A stretch of 64,000 nt of DNA, from positions 186,001-250,000 of the forward strand of contig JAKLET010000001.1 of assembly GCA_022711595.1 (NCBI GenBank), given 5' to 3'. The position numbers and the translations under genes are program-made. Below, piece after piece: positions 17,327 through 25,206 of the stretch; position 1 is the stretch's first letter; every line of letters starts with the position of its first letter. Origin of the DNA: Deltaproteobacteria bacterium. Its GTDB lineage: Bacteria; Desulfobacterota; Syntrophorhabdia; Syntrophorhabdales; Syntrophorhabdaceae. Below the pieces are notes generated by a model. That model was not told where the DNA came from, made no database searches, and worked only from the letters and a program-made list of their open reading frames with translations.

Positions 17327-17355
17327 AATATAGTACAAAAAGTCCTCTTGTACAA
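17327..17355 (-). promoter_or_regulatory. sigma-70 promoter of the RR-HK-degP operon
   Basis: On the minus strand TTGTAC (17355-17350), a 17-base spacer and TATATT (17332-17327) form a near-consensus promoter. The expected start point falls about 2 bases before the response-regulator ATG at 17318, implying a leaderless or almost leaderless transcript. TTGTAC is repeated at 17338-17333, 17 bases on, and could be a direct-repeat operator for autoregulation. Confidence 0.55.
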
Positions 17356-17434
17356 TTTTTCCATCGCAAAAAAGGCGGCCTTCTTCACCGGGACAGGCAA
17401 GGCAGGGGCTGCTCGCCCGGCGCTACAAATTCCT

Positions 17435-17463
17435 TTGACAAAATCGTGATGATACTATTTAGT
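17435..17463 (+). promoter_or_regulatory. possible promoter for the spermidine-synthase-like gene
   Basis: TTGACA at 17435-17440 is a consensus -35 box. A TATTTAGT stretch at 17456-17463 supplies a weak -10 at 15-17 bases. It lies about 85 bases upstream of the 17547 gene, whose ATG has an AGGAGG box. Confidence 0.35.
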
Positions 17464-17546
17464 ATTAGCACCCGCGAACTTAAGAACAAGCGGGAAATTT
17501 CTCCAGCACGACAGGGACAATTAGATAAAAGGAGGTCCGCGCACCC

Positions 17547-19097
17547 ATGAGTCTTCTTGAGGCTTACATTATTATGTTCATAGCAAGTTTCTGCACCCTC
17601 GTCATCGAGATGGTCGCCGGCCGCATCCTGGCGCCCTTCGTTGGTGTCTCCATCTATACATGGACAAGCATCATCGGAGTCATCCTCGCGGGGATAAGCA
17701 TCGGCGCATACATCGGCGGCAAACTTGTCGACCGCTTCCCCACCAGGAAGACCCTGGGATGGCTCCTGCTCATATCGGGGATCACCGCCCTCATGATCAT
17801 TCCGATCACCCACCTCGTCGCCTCCTACAGGTTCCCTGTTTCACTGATGGTCAGGATCTTCATCGTCACCTCCATTATTTTTTTCATTCCCGGCTGCGTA
17901 CTTGGCACCATTTCGCCTGTGGTCGTCAGGCTCACCCTGAAGGACCTCGAGAACGCCGGCAATGTCATCGGCAAGATCTACGCCCTTTCCACGCTGGGGG
18001 CCATCATCGGCACCTTCGTGACAGGCTTTTTCCTTATCTCCTGGATGGGTACGCGGACGATCATCCTGTCGATGGGCATCATCCTGCTTGCCCTGGCCCT
18101 TTGCTCGGGATCCATCTTCAGGAAGAAGATAAGCATGGCCATCTTCATCGTCATCGCGGCGCCATGCATTTTTGCCATCCAGTCCTACCTCTATGCCGTT
18201 CCCTTGAGCGGCAAGACCTATCTCTACCGGGAGAGTGATTACTATACGATCAAACTGACAAAGACCCTGAGCTCCGACCGGCAGACGGAACTTGAGGCAA
18301 TGGTCCTCGACAATCTTATCCACTCCTATGTGAGCCTCAAAGACCCCAGGCACATCGAATACGAGTACGAGCGGATCTACGCGGACGTGCTCAAATGGAA
18401 ATTCGACGAGAAGACCGCTTTTAAAAGCCTCACCATCGGAGGCGGCGGCTACACCTTTCCGCGTTACATAGAACTCACCTACCCGAAGGCCCAGGTCGAC
18501 GTGGTGGAGATCGACCCCGAAGTGACAAAGGTGGTCTACGACCACCTGGGGCTGCCGAAAGATACGAAGATAACCAGCTACAACACGGACGGACGGTGGT
18601 ATGTGATGAACTGCAAGGAAAAATACGACCTTGTCTTCACCGACGCCTATAACGACCTTTCCATACCCTACCACCTGACAACGAAGGAGTTCGCCGAACA
18701 GATCAAGGCCGTAATGAACCCCGGCGCGATCCTCATGTCCAACATCATCGACAACTTCCAGAGAGGGATCTTCCTCCCTTCTTACATCAAGACCCTGCGG
18801 GAGGTCTTCGGGGAGAAGAACGTCCATCTCATTTCCGTAAGTCCCGATTTCAGGAAGACAAGGATCAGCACCTTCATCGTCCTGGCGGGCAACGGCAATT
18901 TCGATATCACCCAATTTCAGTCCTTCGTCAGGGAAAGGCTCGGCGCGCACGCCGCCTCCTCGGTCGTACCCGAGGACCTCATGGAGGAGTTCATCAACAG
19001 GAAGGCCTCCATCATCATCCGGGACGACTACGCACCCATCGACAACCTCATCGCCCCTGTCTTCGAAGAAAGGTTCGGATATAACAGGAAGAGCTAA
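17547..19097 (+). CDS. fused membrane/spermidine-synthase-like protein
   Basis: 516 aa in two parts. The N-terminal half (about 1-220) has seven or so membrane segments and opens with a signature common to this group (TLVIEMVAGRILAPFVGVSI). The C-terminal half is an aminopropyltransferase-type Rossmann domain with LTIGGGGYTFPRY near 295, VDVVEIDPEVTKVVYDHLGL near 315 and DAYNDLSIPYHLTTKEF near 370. The family is annotated as fused MFS/spermidine synthase; its reaction is generally unproven. AGGAGG precedes the ATG by 11 bases. It appears monocistronic, and a long inverted repeat begins in its stop codon. Confidence 0.85.
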   Translation: MSLLEAYIIMFIASFCTLVIEMVAGRILAPFVGVSIYTWTSIIGVILAGISIGAYIGGKLVDRFPTRKTLGWLLLISGITALMIIPITHLVASYRFPVSLMVRIFIVTSIIFFIPGCVLGTISPVVVRLTLKDLENAGNVIGKIYALSTLGAIIGTFVTGFFLISWMGTRTIILSMGIILLALALCSGSIFRKKISMAIFIVIAAPCIFAIQSYLYAVPLSGKTYLYRESDYYTIKLTKTLSSDRQTELEAMVLDNLIHSYVSLKDPRHIEYEYERIYADVLKWKFDEKTAFKSLTIGGGGYTFPRYIELTYPKAQVDVVEIDPEVTKVVYDHLGLPKDTKITSYNTDGRWYVMNCKEKYDLVFTDAYNDLSIPYHLTTKEFAEQIKAVMNPGAILMSNIIDNFQRGIFLPSYIKTLREVFGEKNVHLISVSPDFRKTRISTFIVLAGNGNFDITQFQSFVRERLGAHAASSVVPEDLMEEFINRKASIIIRDDYAPIDNLIAPVFEERFGYNRKS

Positions 19098-19280
19098 AAA
19101 ACGGGTCATGGGTGATGGGTCATAGGTTATAGGAAGGACAAACGCTACAGCAACAGACGGTATATCGCGGATGTTCCTTGTCCAATGTTTTTCCTGGATC
19201 CCGGCCTTCGCCGGGATGACAAAAAAGTAGACGGTGGTTTTCCCCATCACCCACGACCAATCACCCATGACCCGTTTTTT
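19096..19280. repeat. long inverted repeat with heptamer (GGGTGAT/GGGTCAT) arms
   Basis: A perfect 21-base inverted repeat (19096-19116 against 19260-19280) starts within the stop codon of the upstream gene and ends in six Ts. The arms are built of GGGTCAT/GGGTGAT units. Further degenerate copies, GGTTATAGG and CCCATCACCCATAACC, extend to about 19320. Between the arms is a second element, the REP-like hairpin at 19198-19217. The T-tail could make it a very large terminator. Confidence 0.75.
19198..19217. repeat. REP-like hairpin of the ATCCCGG-CCGGGAT type
   Basis: ATCCCGG, a six-base loop CCTTCG, then CCGGGAT followed by GACAAAA. This is the widespread proteobacterial intergenic element whose false translation reads VIPAKAGIQ, and that peptide is visible on the minus strand here. 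It is a mobile-type repeat rather than a gene. Confidence 0.8.
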
Positions 19281-19402
19281 ATTCTTTCCCATCACCCATA
19301 ACCTATCACCCATTACCTGTCTTCTCTGTTCATTGACTTTTCCCCCGGCATGCTATAGGCTTTTGCATTATTTTCCTTTACAGATCAAAGGGGGTATGAA
19401 GT

Positions 19403-19837
19403 ATGTCAAATCTTAACAAGGTACTGCTCATGGGACGGCTCGGGGCGGACCCTGAGCTTCGCTATACGGCTGACGGCACACCTGTTGCCACTTTCCGCAT
19501 GGCCACGTCTGAATCTTACAAGGACAAGTCCGGGGTCAAACAGGAAAGGACAGAGTGGCACAGCATCGTTGCCTGGCGCAAACTTGCCGAGATCACCGGT
19601 GAATACCTGAAAAAGGGAAGACTCGTATACATCGAGGGCAGGATCCAGTCCCGCGAATACGAAGGACGCGACGGCGTTAAGCGCAAGGTTTTCGAGATCG
19701 TCGCTTCGGATATGAAAATGCTCCCTACCGGTCAGGGTCAGGGCCAGGGCCAGGATGACAGGAGAAGTTTCGGCTCTCCCAGGGGCCCCGTGGAAGATGA
19801 TTTCGTCCCCGAGATCGAAGACGATGTACCAATGTAA
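19403..19837 (+). CDS. ssb: single-stranded DNA-binding protein
   Basis: Coats single-stranded DNA in replication and repair. The 144 aa have the OB-fold opening [46 protein letters not shown] and [13 protein letters not shown] (about 1-108), a Gly/Gln-rich linker (GQGQGQGQ) and an acidic tip ending EIEDDVPM, a slightly altered form of the usual DDIPF tail. AAAGGGGG precedes the ATG. A TTGACT/TATAGG pair at 19333-19359 with a short 15-base spacer is a possible promoter. Confidence 0.96.
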   Translation: MSNLNKVLLMGRLGADPELRYTADGTPVATFRMATSESYKDKSGVKQERTEWHSIVAWRKLAEITGEYLKKGRLVYIEGRIQSREYEGRDGVKRKVFEIVASDMKMLPTGQGQGQGQDDRRSFGSPRGPVEDDFVPEIEDDVPM

Positions 19838-19845
19838 AAAAGTTA

Positions 19846-20045
19846 GAACCGTTTCAACCGTTTGAGCGGGAAAAGCCAAAAAAGACCTGAGGTCTTTAAC
19901 GATTGGAACAGCTGAAACTGTTTACGCCTGACGCTTCACGTTTCACGGTTTCTAAAGCACTTTACGGTTTCACACCTTACGCTTTACGGCCTATTGAACG
20001 GCTGAAACGGCTGGAACTGTTGAAACCGCTTCCGCACCTATAGCC
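19846..20045. repeat. degenerate intergenic repeat, copy 2 (composite)
   Basis: Fills the space between the convergent ssb and mtgA genes. The first part (19846-19920) is clearly related to the block at 56985-57060, with the same order CCGTTT/CCGTTC-CAACCGTTT, GGAAAA, AAAAGA, GACCT, TCTTT, GGAACAG and CAAAC/GAAAC. It is followed by tandem CGCTTCACG/TTTCACGG/CTTTACGG words and by inverted copies (GAACGGCTGAAACGGCTGGAAC) near 20010-20030. Confidence 0.7.
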
Positions 20046-20064
20046 TATGACCCGTTCGCACAGA

Positions 20065-20934
20065 TCACCTGGTATCCGGCGGTGAAGAAGGTGCCGAAGG
20101 GACCTGTTTCTCCGGGACGGTCTTCTCTGTTTCTTCTGCCGGCAAAGGTATCTCGTCCGCGGGGCTCTCCGGCGGCGTGGACATCACGTCTTCATACTCG
20201 GGAACGACGATGCCCCTCCTCACCATGATATTGTAAATGATCTTCGCGCGGCGCTCCACATACCGGGACGTACCGTCCACCCTGTACCGCCTCGGATTTG
20301 GGAGGGCCGCCGCAAGTTTCGCCGCTTCTTCGGCGGAGAGCGCGGAGGCCGGCTTTCCGAAATGGCGGCGCGAGGCCTCCTCCGCTCCGAACGCTCCCTC
20401 CCCCCACTCAACAACATTGAGATAGAGCTCAAGTATCCTTCGTTTTGAAAGGGTGCGCTCCAGCCGCCAGGTGATGATGGCCTCTTTGAGCTTTCGAACG
20501 GGGTTCTTTGCCGGGGTAAGGTAGAGGTTTTTGGTGAGCTGCTGACTGATGGTGCTCCCGCCGAACTTGAATTTACCCGTTTCCAGGTTCTTCTCGAAGG
20601 CCTTCTGGATGGCCTCCTTGTCGAAACCGTGGTGGGACCAGAACTTGTCGTCCTCGGCAATGAGCACGGCCTTGAGAAGAAAGGGCGAGATGGACTTGAG
20701 CGGGACCCATCTCGATTGGATCCGCACATTCTTGCCCTTAGCCTTGTATTCTTTCTCCCGATATTCCATGAAGGAGGTCTTTTTGGGATTCTCCTTTTTG
20801 AGCTTCGACACATCGGGATAGACGAAATAGAACCCGCCGAACCCCAGGATGGCGAGGACAGCAAAAATGAATATCGCCCTGATGAACCGGAAGAACCTGC
20901 CCGGCCTTTTCTTTTTATTGCTTTTCTTTGCCAA
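20065..20934 (-). CDS. mtgA: monofunctional peptidoglycan glycosyltransferase MtgA
   Basis: Membrane-anchored enzyme that polymerises glycan strands from lipid II. The 289 aa have a Lys/Arg-rich N-terminus, one membrane segment (about 17-38) and the GT51 domain with the catalytic glutamate in AEDDKFWSHHGFD near residue 95, GGSTISQQLTKNLYL near 125, and RRILELYLNVVEWGEGAFGAEEASR near 165. No transpeptidase domain follows. A Pro/Glu-rich C-terminal tail (about 245-289) is longer than usual for MtgA. Confidence 0.92.
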   Translation of the reverse strand: MAKKSNKKKRPGRFFRFIRAIFIFAVLAILGFGGFYFVYPDVSKLKKENPKKTSFMEYREKEYKAKGKNVRIQSRWVPLKSISPFLLKAVLIAEDDKFWSHHGFDKEAIQKAFEKNLETGKFKFGGSTISQQLTKNLYLTPAKNPVRKLKEAIITWRLERTLSKRRILELYLNVVEWGEGAFGAEEASRRHFGKPASALSAEEAAKLAAALPNPRRYRVDGTSRYVERRAKIIYNIMVRRGIVVPEYEDVMSTPPESPADEIPLPAEETEKTVPEKQVPSAPSSPPDTR

Positions 20935-21090
20935 TGCCCTTTACGTCCTATTTTTCTTATCATATTCGAAGGCCTCATGGAAATAGATTCCTTATTACCC
21001 TGCCGTGGCCAATTTCTTTTGAAAAGATACCGTTACCTGTTGTATAGTTTCGAATAGTTGTAAGGAATAAACGAGTAATAGAGGTGTGTT

Positions 21091-22539
21091 TTGGATTATG
21101 GTGATTATGAAGGTGTGATGGGCCTGGAAGTTCACGCCCACCTTCTCACAAAGAGCAAGATATTCTGCGGATGTTCGACCGAGTTCGGCGCAGAGCCGAA
21201 CAGCCATACCTGCCCTACCTGTATGGGGCTCCCCGGCGCGCTTCCGGTCCTTAATAAAAAAGTTGTCGAATTCGCGATCAAGCTCGGCCTTGCTCTCAAC
21301 TGTTCCATCAGCCCGACGAGCATCTTTGCCCGGAAAAACTATTTCTATCCCGACCTGCCCAAGGGTTACCAGATATCCCAGTACGAAGAGCCCATATGTA
21401 ACAACGGGTGGCTGGACATCTTCGTGAACGGGCAGGCAAAGCGCATCCGCATCCTGCGGATCCACATGGAGGAAGACGCGGGCAAGCTTGTCCACGAACG
21501 CACCATCGATACCAGCAGCTACAGTATGGTAGATTACAACCGTTCCAGCACCCCGCTTTTGGAGATCGTAAGCGAGCCGGACCTGCGCACGCCCGAGGAG
21601 GCTACGGCCTATCTCAAGGCACTGCGCGACATCCTGATGTACCTGGACATATGCGACGGCAACATGGAGGAAGGGAGCTTCCGCTGCGACGCCAACGTAT
21701 CGGTTCGTAAAAAAGGCGCAGATGCATTCGGCACCAGGGCAGAACTGAAGAACCTGAACTCCTTCCGCTTCATTGAGAGATCGTTGGACTATGAGATCTC
21801 CCGCCAGATCGACCTCATAAAAAAAGGCGGCACCGTCATCCAGGAAACGCGGCTCTTCAACGCGGAACAGGGGGTAACCTATTCCATGCGCGGGAAGGAA
21901 GAGGCACATGACTATCGCTATTTCCCTGAGCCTGATCTCCTGCCCGTCGCTGTTGATGATGCCTGGGTGGAGAGCATTAAAAAAACCCTGCCCGAGCTTC
22001 CCATGGAGAAGATGGAGCGGTTCATGCGTGAATACGGCCTGCCGCGCTACGACGTGGAGATACTCTCCTCCGACAGGGAACTTGCCCGCTACTTCGAGGA
22101 GGTCCTCGCGCTCTTCCCCGATGCCAAGACGGTGAGCAATTTCATCATGACGGAGCTTTTACGGGAGCTCAAGAACGGAAACGTCTCCCCGAAAGACTCC
22201 CCCGTCAAGCCGGCTCAGTTTGCCGAGCTCCTCTCGCTCATAAAGGACGGGACCATCAGCAACAAGATCGGCAAGGAGATATTCCCTGACCTCTACCGGA
22301 GCGGTGCATCACCCGGGCAGTACGTGCGGGAAAAGGGCCTGCTCCAGATCTCCGACGAGGGCGCCATTGTGGGCATCATCGACGCCGTCATTGCCCGCAG
22401 CCCGAAAGAGGCCGCCGATTTCAGGGCTGGTAAGGAAAAGCTCCTCGGATTCTTCGTGGGGCAGGTCATGAAGGAGACCAAAGGCAAGGCAAACCCGGCA
22501 CTTCTTAATGAACTGCTCTTGAAGAAGTTAAAAGGCTAA
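21091..22539 (+). CDS. gatB: aspartyl/glutamyl-tRNA amidotransferase subunit B
   Basis: GatB transfers an amino group onto mischarged Glu-tRNA(Gln) or Asp-tRNA(Asn). The 482 aa start at TTG with GAGGTG upstream; the first residues [17 protein letters not shown] fit the family start, and no in-frame ATG precedes that motif. The zinc-site cysteines (FCGCS and CPTCMGLPG), [19 protein letters not shown] and [17 protein letters not shown]-type motifs are present, and the C-terminal YqeY-like helical domain ends normally. gatA and gatC are not in the window, so the complex is encoded elsewhere. Confidence 0.95.
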   Translation: MDYGDYEGVMGLEVHAHLLTKSKIFCGCSTEFGAEPNSHTCPTCMGLPGALPVLNKKVVEFAIKLGLALNCSISPTSIFARKNYFYPDLPKGYQISQYEEPICNNGWLDIFVNGQAKRIRILRIHMEEDAGKLVHERTIDTSSYSMVDYNRSSTPLLEIVSEPDLRTPEEATAYLKALRDILMYLDICDGNMEEGSFRCDANVSVRKKGADAFGTRAELKNLNSFRFIERSLDYEISRQIDLIKKGGTVIQETRLFNAEQGVTYSMRGKEEAHDYRYFPEPDLLPVAVDDAWVESIKKTLPELPMEKMERFMREYGLPRYDVEILSSDRELARYFEEVLALFPDAKTVSNFIMTELLRELKNGNVSPKDSPVKPAQFAELLSLIKDGTISNKIGKEIFPDLYRSGASPGQYVREKGLLQISDEGAIVGIIDAVIARSPKEAADFRAGKEKLLGFFVGQVMKETKGKANPALLNELLLKKLKG

Positions 22540-22549
22540 TTTTTTAATC

Positions 22550-22700
22550 GCAAGGTGTAAGGTGTAAGGTGACAAAAAAACCATATTTATTGCACTGGAT
22601 GTTATCTTTTGTAAAAATAGCGTAGAATAACAACAAGATAATTTTCATCGGCTATTTTTCGGCACCTCACGCTTCACACCTCGCGCTTTACGCTTAACGG
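22550..22700. repeat. degenerate intergenic repeat, copy 3
   Basis: Three AAGGTGT units (22553-22572) face CACCTCACGCTTCACACCTC and CGCTTTACGCTTAACG (22663-22699). An AT-rich core between the arms probably holds the mtnA promoter. The vocabulary matches the tandem part of the block at 19.93-19.99 kb. Confidence 0.6.
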
Positions 22701-22709
22701 AGGGTTGCA

Positions 22710-23735
22710 ATGACAGATCACATATACTGGAAAAACGGCTCTCTATATCTTCTTGACCAGAGAGAACTGCCTTTTAAAAAGACATACGTGCGATGCACGA
22801 CCGTAAGGGATGTGACGGCCGCCATCAACAACATGACCGTACGGGGAGCTCCGCTTCTCGGCATCGTGGCCGCCTACGGAGTGGTGCTGGGCGTCATGGA
22901 GAAAAAAAAGGCAAAACGGACCGTCAGGGGTTCGGACATAGCCGGGATCACCAGGGTGCTCGGCCGGACACGTCCGACGGCGGTGAATCTTTTCTGGGCC
23001 CTGAAAAGGATGACCGACGCCTTTGAACGATATGAAGGCGATAAAGATATAGCAGAGGATATGCTGGGAGAGGCCATAGCCATACATGTCGAAGACATCG
23101 AGAACAACAGGATGCTCTCCCTCTACGGTGCCGAGCTCATCGGGGACGGAGACACGATCATGACCCACTGCAATGCAGGCGCGCTGGCGACAGGCGGCTA
23201 CGGCACGGCCCTGGGGGTGATCCGCGCCGCCCATGAATCGGGAAAGAGGATAAAGGTCTTTTCCACCGAGACAAGGCCCTATATGCAGGGCTCGCGCCTC
23301 ACAGTCTGGGAACTCATGGAGGAAGGCATCAATGTTGAGCTTGTCCCGGAGAACCATGCTGGACTGCTGTTCTCCAGGGGGTTTGTGAACAAGGTCATCG
23401 TAGGGGCTGACAGAATAGCCCTCAATGGCGACACCGCGAACAAGGTGGGCACATTCATGATCGCGCTGGCAGCCAGCGAATACAAGGTCCCCTTCTTTGT
23501 CGCCGCGCCCGTTTCCACCTTCGACAGATCCATCGGGGACGGCACTTTTATAGACATCGAGGAGCGGAGCGCCAGGGAAGTTAAATATCTTGACGACAGG
23601 CTGCTCACTGTCAGGAACGCGAAGGCCCGCTACTACGCCTTCGACATCACACCGTCCAGGTACGTTACGAACTTCATCACAGAAAAAGGCATCATTGAAA
23701 AACCTTTTAAAAAATACATAAAGATGCTCTTCTAA
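22710..23735 (+). CDS. mtnA: S-methyl-5-thioribose-1-phosphate isomerase
   Basis: Isomerises methylthioribose-1-phosphate to the ribulose form in methionine salvage. The 341 aa carry the RGAP motif (45-48), THCNAGALATGGYGTALGV with the active-site cysteine near 153, and VGADRIALNGDTANKVGT with the active-site aspartate near 235. ACGGAGGG precedes the ATG. It lies 7 bases before the SAM hydrolase gene, so two SAM-related salvage steps share one transcript. No other mtn gene is in the window. Confidence 0.94.
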   Translation: MTDHIYWKNGSLYLLDQRELPFKKTYVRCTTVRDVTAAINNMTVRGAPLLGIVAAYGVVLGVMEKKKAKRTVRGSDIAGITRVLGRTRPTAVNLFWALKRMTDAFERYEGDKDIAEDMLGEAIAIHVEDIENNRMLSLYGAELIGDGDTIMTHCNAGALATGGYGTALGVIRAAHESGKRIKVFSTETRPYMQGSRLTVWELMEEGINVELVPENHAGLLFSRGFVNKVIVGADRIALNGDTANKVGTFMIALAASEYKVPFFVAAPVSTFDRSIGDGTFIDIEERSAREVKYLDDRLLTVRNAKARYYAFDITPSRYVTNFITEKGIIEKPFKKYIKMLF

Positions 23736-23742
23736 GGGACCG

Positions 23743-24510
23743 ATGGGCACGATCACGCTGCTGACCGATTTCGGAGAGAAGGACCCTTACGCGGGAATAA
23801 TGAAGGGGGTCATCCTCGGTATTGACCCCTCGGCGTGCATCGTGGACATCACCCACAAGGTAGGGCCTCAGGACATACGAGAGGCGGCCTTTCTCGTCGA
23901 TGAGTATTACCGGTATTTCCCAAAGGGAACGGTCCATGTGGTCGTTGTCGATCCCGGTGTCGGCGGCGATCGCAGGCCCATCATCGTCTCGAGGAACGGT
24001 CACCATTTTGTCGGGCCCGACAACGGCGTTTTCACTTTCATCGCCGACGCCGCCAGTGAGATCCGCGTCATCGAGAACCGCAATTTCATGCTCCCCTCCA
24101 TAAGTTCCACTTTCCACGGACGGGACATTTTCGCGCCTGCGGCGGCGCGCCTTGCCCGGGGTTTTTACCCCTTTGCCTTCGGCAGGCAGGTCACGGACCC
24201 CGTCGTGCTCACCGGGCTGAACCCCGTGGCGGACGGCAGTACGCTGCACGGAGAGGTGGTCCGATTCGACAATTTCGGCAACGCGCTTACCAATATCAGG
24301 ACGGGCACCTTCCGGTCTTTCACGAAGGGACACACCTTTGAGATCACGATCGGAGGGCTCTCTTTCACGTCCATCGACAGAACATACTGCGCGAACGAGT
24401 TCACCTGCCTTGCGGGCAGTGCCGGATTCATCGAGTTCGGGGTTTTTCAGGGTAATTTCGAGGAAAGGACGGGCACGCACAAGGGCGATCCCGTGACGGT
24501 CAGGATTTAA
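23743..24510 (+). CDS. SAM hydrolase (SAM hydroxide adenosyltransferase, DUF62 family)
   Basis: Family members split S-adenosylmethionine with water to adenosine and methionine, or are related to fluorinases and chlorinases. The 255 aa show the conserved opening ITLLTDFGEKDPYAGIMKG, VVVDPGVGG near 70, the FVGPDNGVFTF loop and STFHGRDIFAPAAARLA near 125, and a C-terminal beta domain with VVRFDNFGNALTNI. The D/R/H residues used for water activation are present in these motifs, favouring hydrolase rather than halogenase. It follows mtnA directly. Confidence 0.88.
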   Translation: MGTITLLTDFGEKDPYAGIMKGVILGIDPSACIVDITHKVGPQDIREAAFLVDEYYRYFPKGTVHVVVVDPGVGGDRRPIIVSRNGHHFVGPDNGVFTFIADAASEIRVIENRNFMLPSISSTFHGRDIFAPAAARLARGFYPFAFGRQVTDPVVLTGLNPVADGSTLHGEVVRFDNFGNALTNIRTGTFRSFTKGHTFEITIGGLSFTSIDRTYCANEFTCLAGSAGFIEFGVFQGNFEERTGTHKGDPVTVRI

Positions 24511-24703
24511 TGAGGTTTAAGGCCCCCTTGAGCTTCTGGGTGGCTATCACGATGAACTGCTGGGCCTCTTCGATCTGCCTCGACACTTCATTGAGACCGC
24601 CGGAGGCGGCAACCCTGGCCCATTTCCGGTAGTTCTCCGCCAGGTATTCGTTGTTCTCGATGAGCTGTTTCAAAACAATGTTCAAACGGCTCTCTTCTTC
24701 CAT
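24500..24703 (-). CDS. small conserved-looking helical protein
   Basis: 67 aa, mostly helix, rich in charged residues and Gln/Asn (VLKQLIENNEYLAENYRKWA, EEAQQFIVIATQKLKGAL). I do not recognise the family. The ATG at 24703 has GGAGG five bases upstream; the ATG twelve bases earlier would bury that site inside the gene. Its end overlaps the convergent SAM hydrolase end by 11 bases. Coding is supported by the good ribosome site and the even amphipathic pattern, not by homology. Confidence 0.55.
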   Translation of the reverse strand: MEEESRLNIVLKQLIENNEYLAENYRKWARVAASGGLNEVSRQIEEAQQFIVIATQKLKGALNLIKS

Positions 24704-24752
24704 TATCGCCTCCATTCAGGCGGCCCCGTACGGTGCTCCGGGCCGGCCTTTT

Positions 24753-25199
24753 CTATCTGCATTCCCTCGTGTTGTCACTGTCCACGTAGAGCAGTTCCCA
24801 TCCCCATCCGGCCTGATCTGCCGCGGTGCGGACATAGGGCCCCGAGAGCCTGGCATAATTATCGATATCGGCATGTATGTCGTAGCGTCCTTCGTACTTG
24901 TGGACGCCGTCAAACCAGTGATATATCACGTTCGGTATCCTGTCGCCCGTGACGGGCACAATGGACCCTTCACCCGTGTGGCGCGTGCCGCCGATACAGC
25001 GGATTATCTTCAACTTGTTGCCGGAGCACGTTATTGTTGCCGTCCCCGAGTAGGTCTCGCCGCTTCCCGGCCTCTTTCCGATGACACTGTAGTTCCCCGC
25101 GACAAATCCAGGAAGGTCGTCACCCTTCTCCGCCCCGGCGCCTGCAGCCGGGCCCGCAAAGAAAAAGGCCGCGGCAAGAACGACAGGGGCAAGGAGCAT
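24753..25199 (-). CDS. small secreted protein of unknown function
   Basis: About 148 aa with a clear signal peptide (MLLAPVVLAAAFFFAGPAAG) and a mature domain with alternating beta-like stretches (FVAGNYSVIGKRPGSGETY, GTATITCSGNKLKIIRC, NVIYHWFDGVHKYEGRYDI, WGWELLYVD). Three cysteines could pair in the periplasm. I used the methionine that begins the signal peptide; the frame extends to 25244 but that would overlap rmuC and add an Arg-rich tail. It lies 7 bases after the rmuC stop on the same strand. Confidence 0.6.
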   Translation of the reverse strand: MLLAPVVLAAAFFFAGPAAGAGAEKGDDLPGFVAGNYSVIGKRPGSGETYSGTATITCSGNKLKIIRCIGGTRHTGEGSIVPVTGDRIPNVIYHWFDGVHKYEGRYDIHADIDNYARLSGPYVRTAADQAGWGWELLYVDSDNTRECR

Positions 25200-25206
25200 G
25201 TATATG

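Noticed and set aside
17841-19313. 490-aa minus-strand frame containing VIPAKAGIQ
   Set aside because: It lies antisense to the spermidine-synthase-like gene, and its first residues are the translation of the REP-like repeat, a classic false protein.
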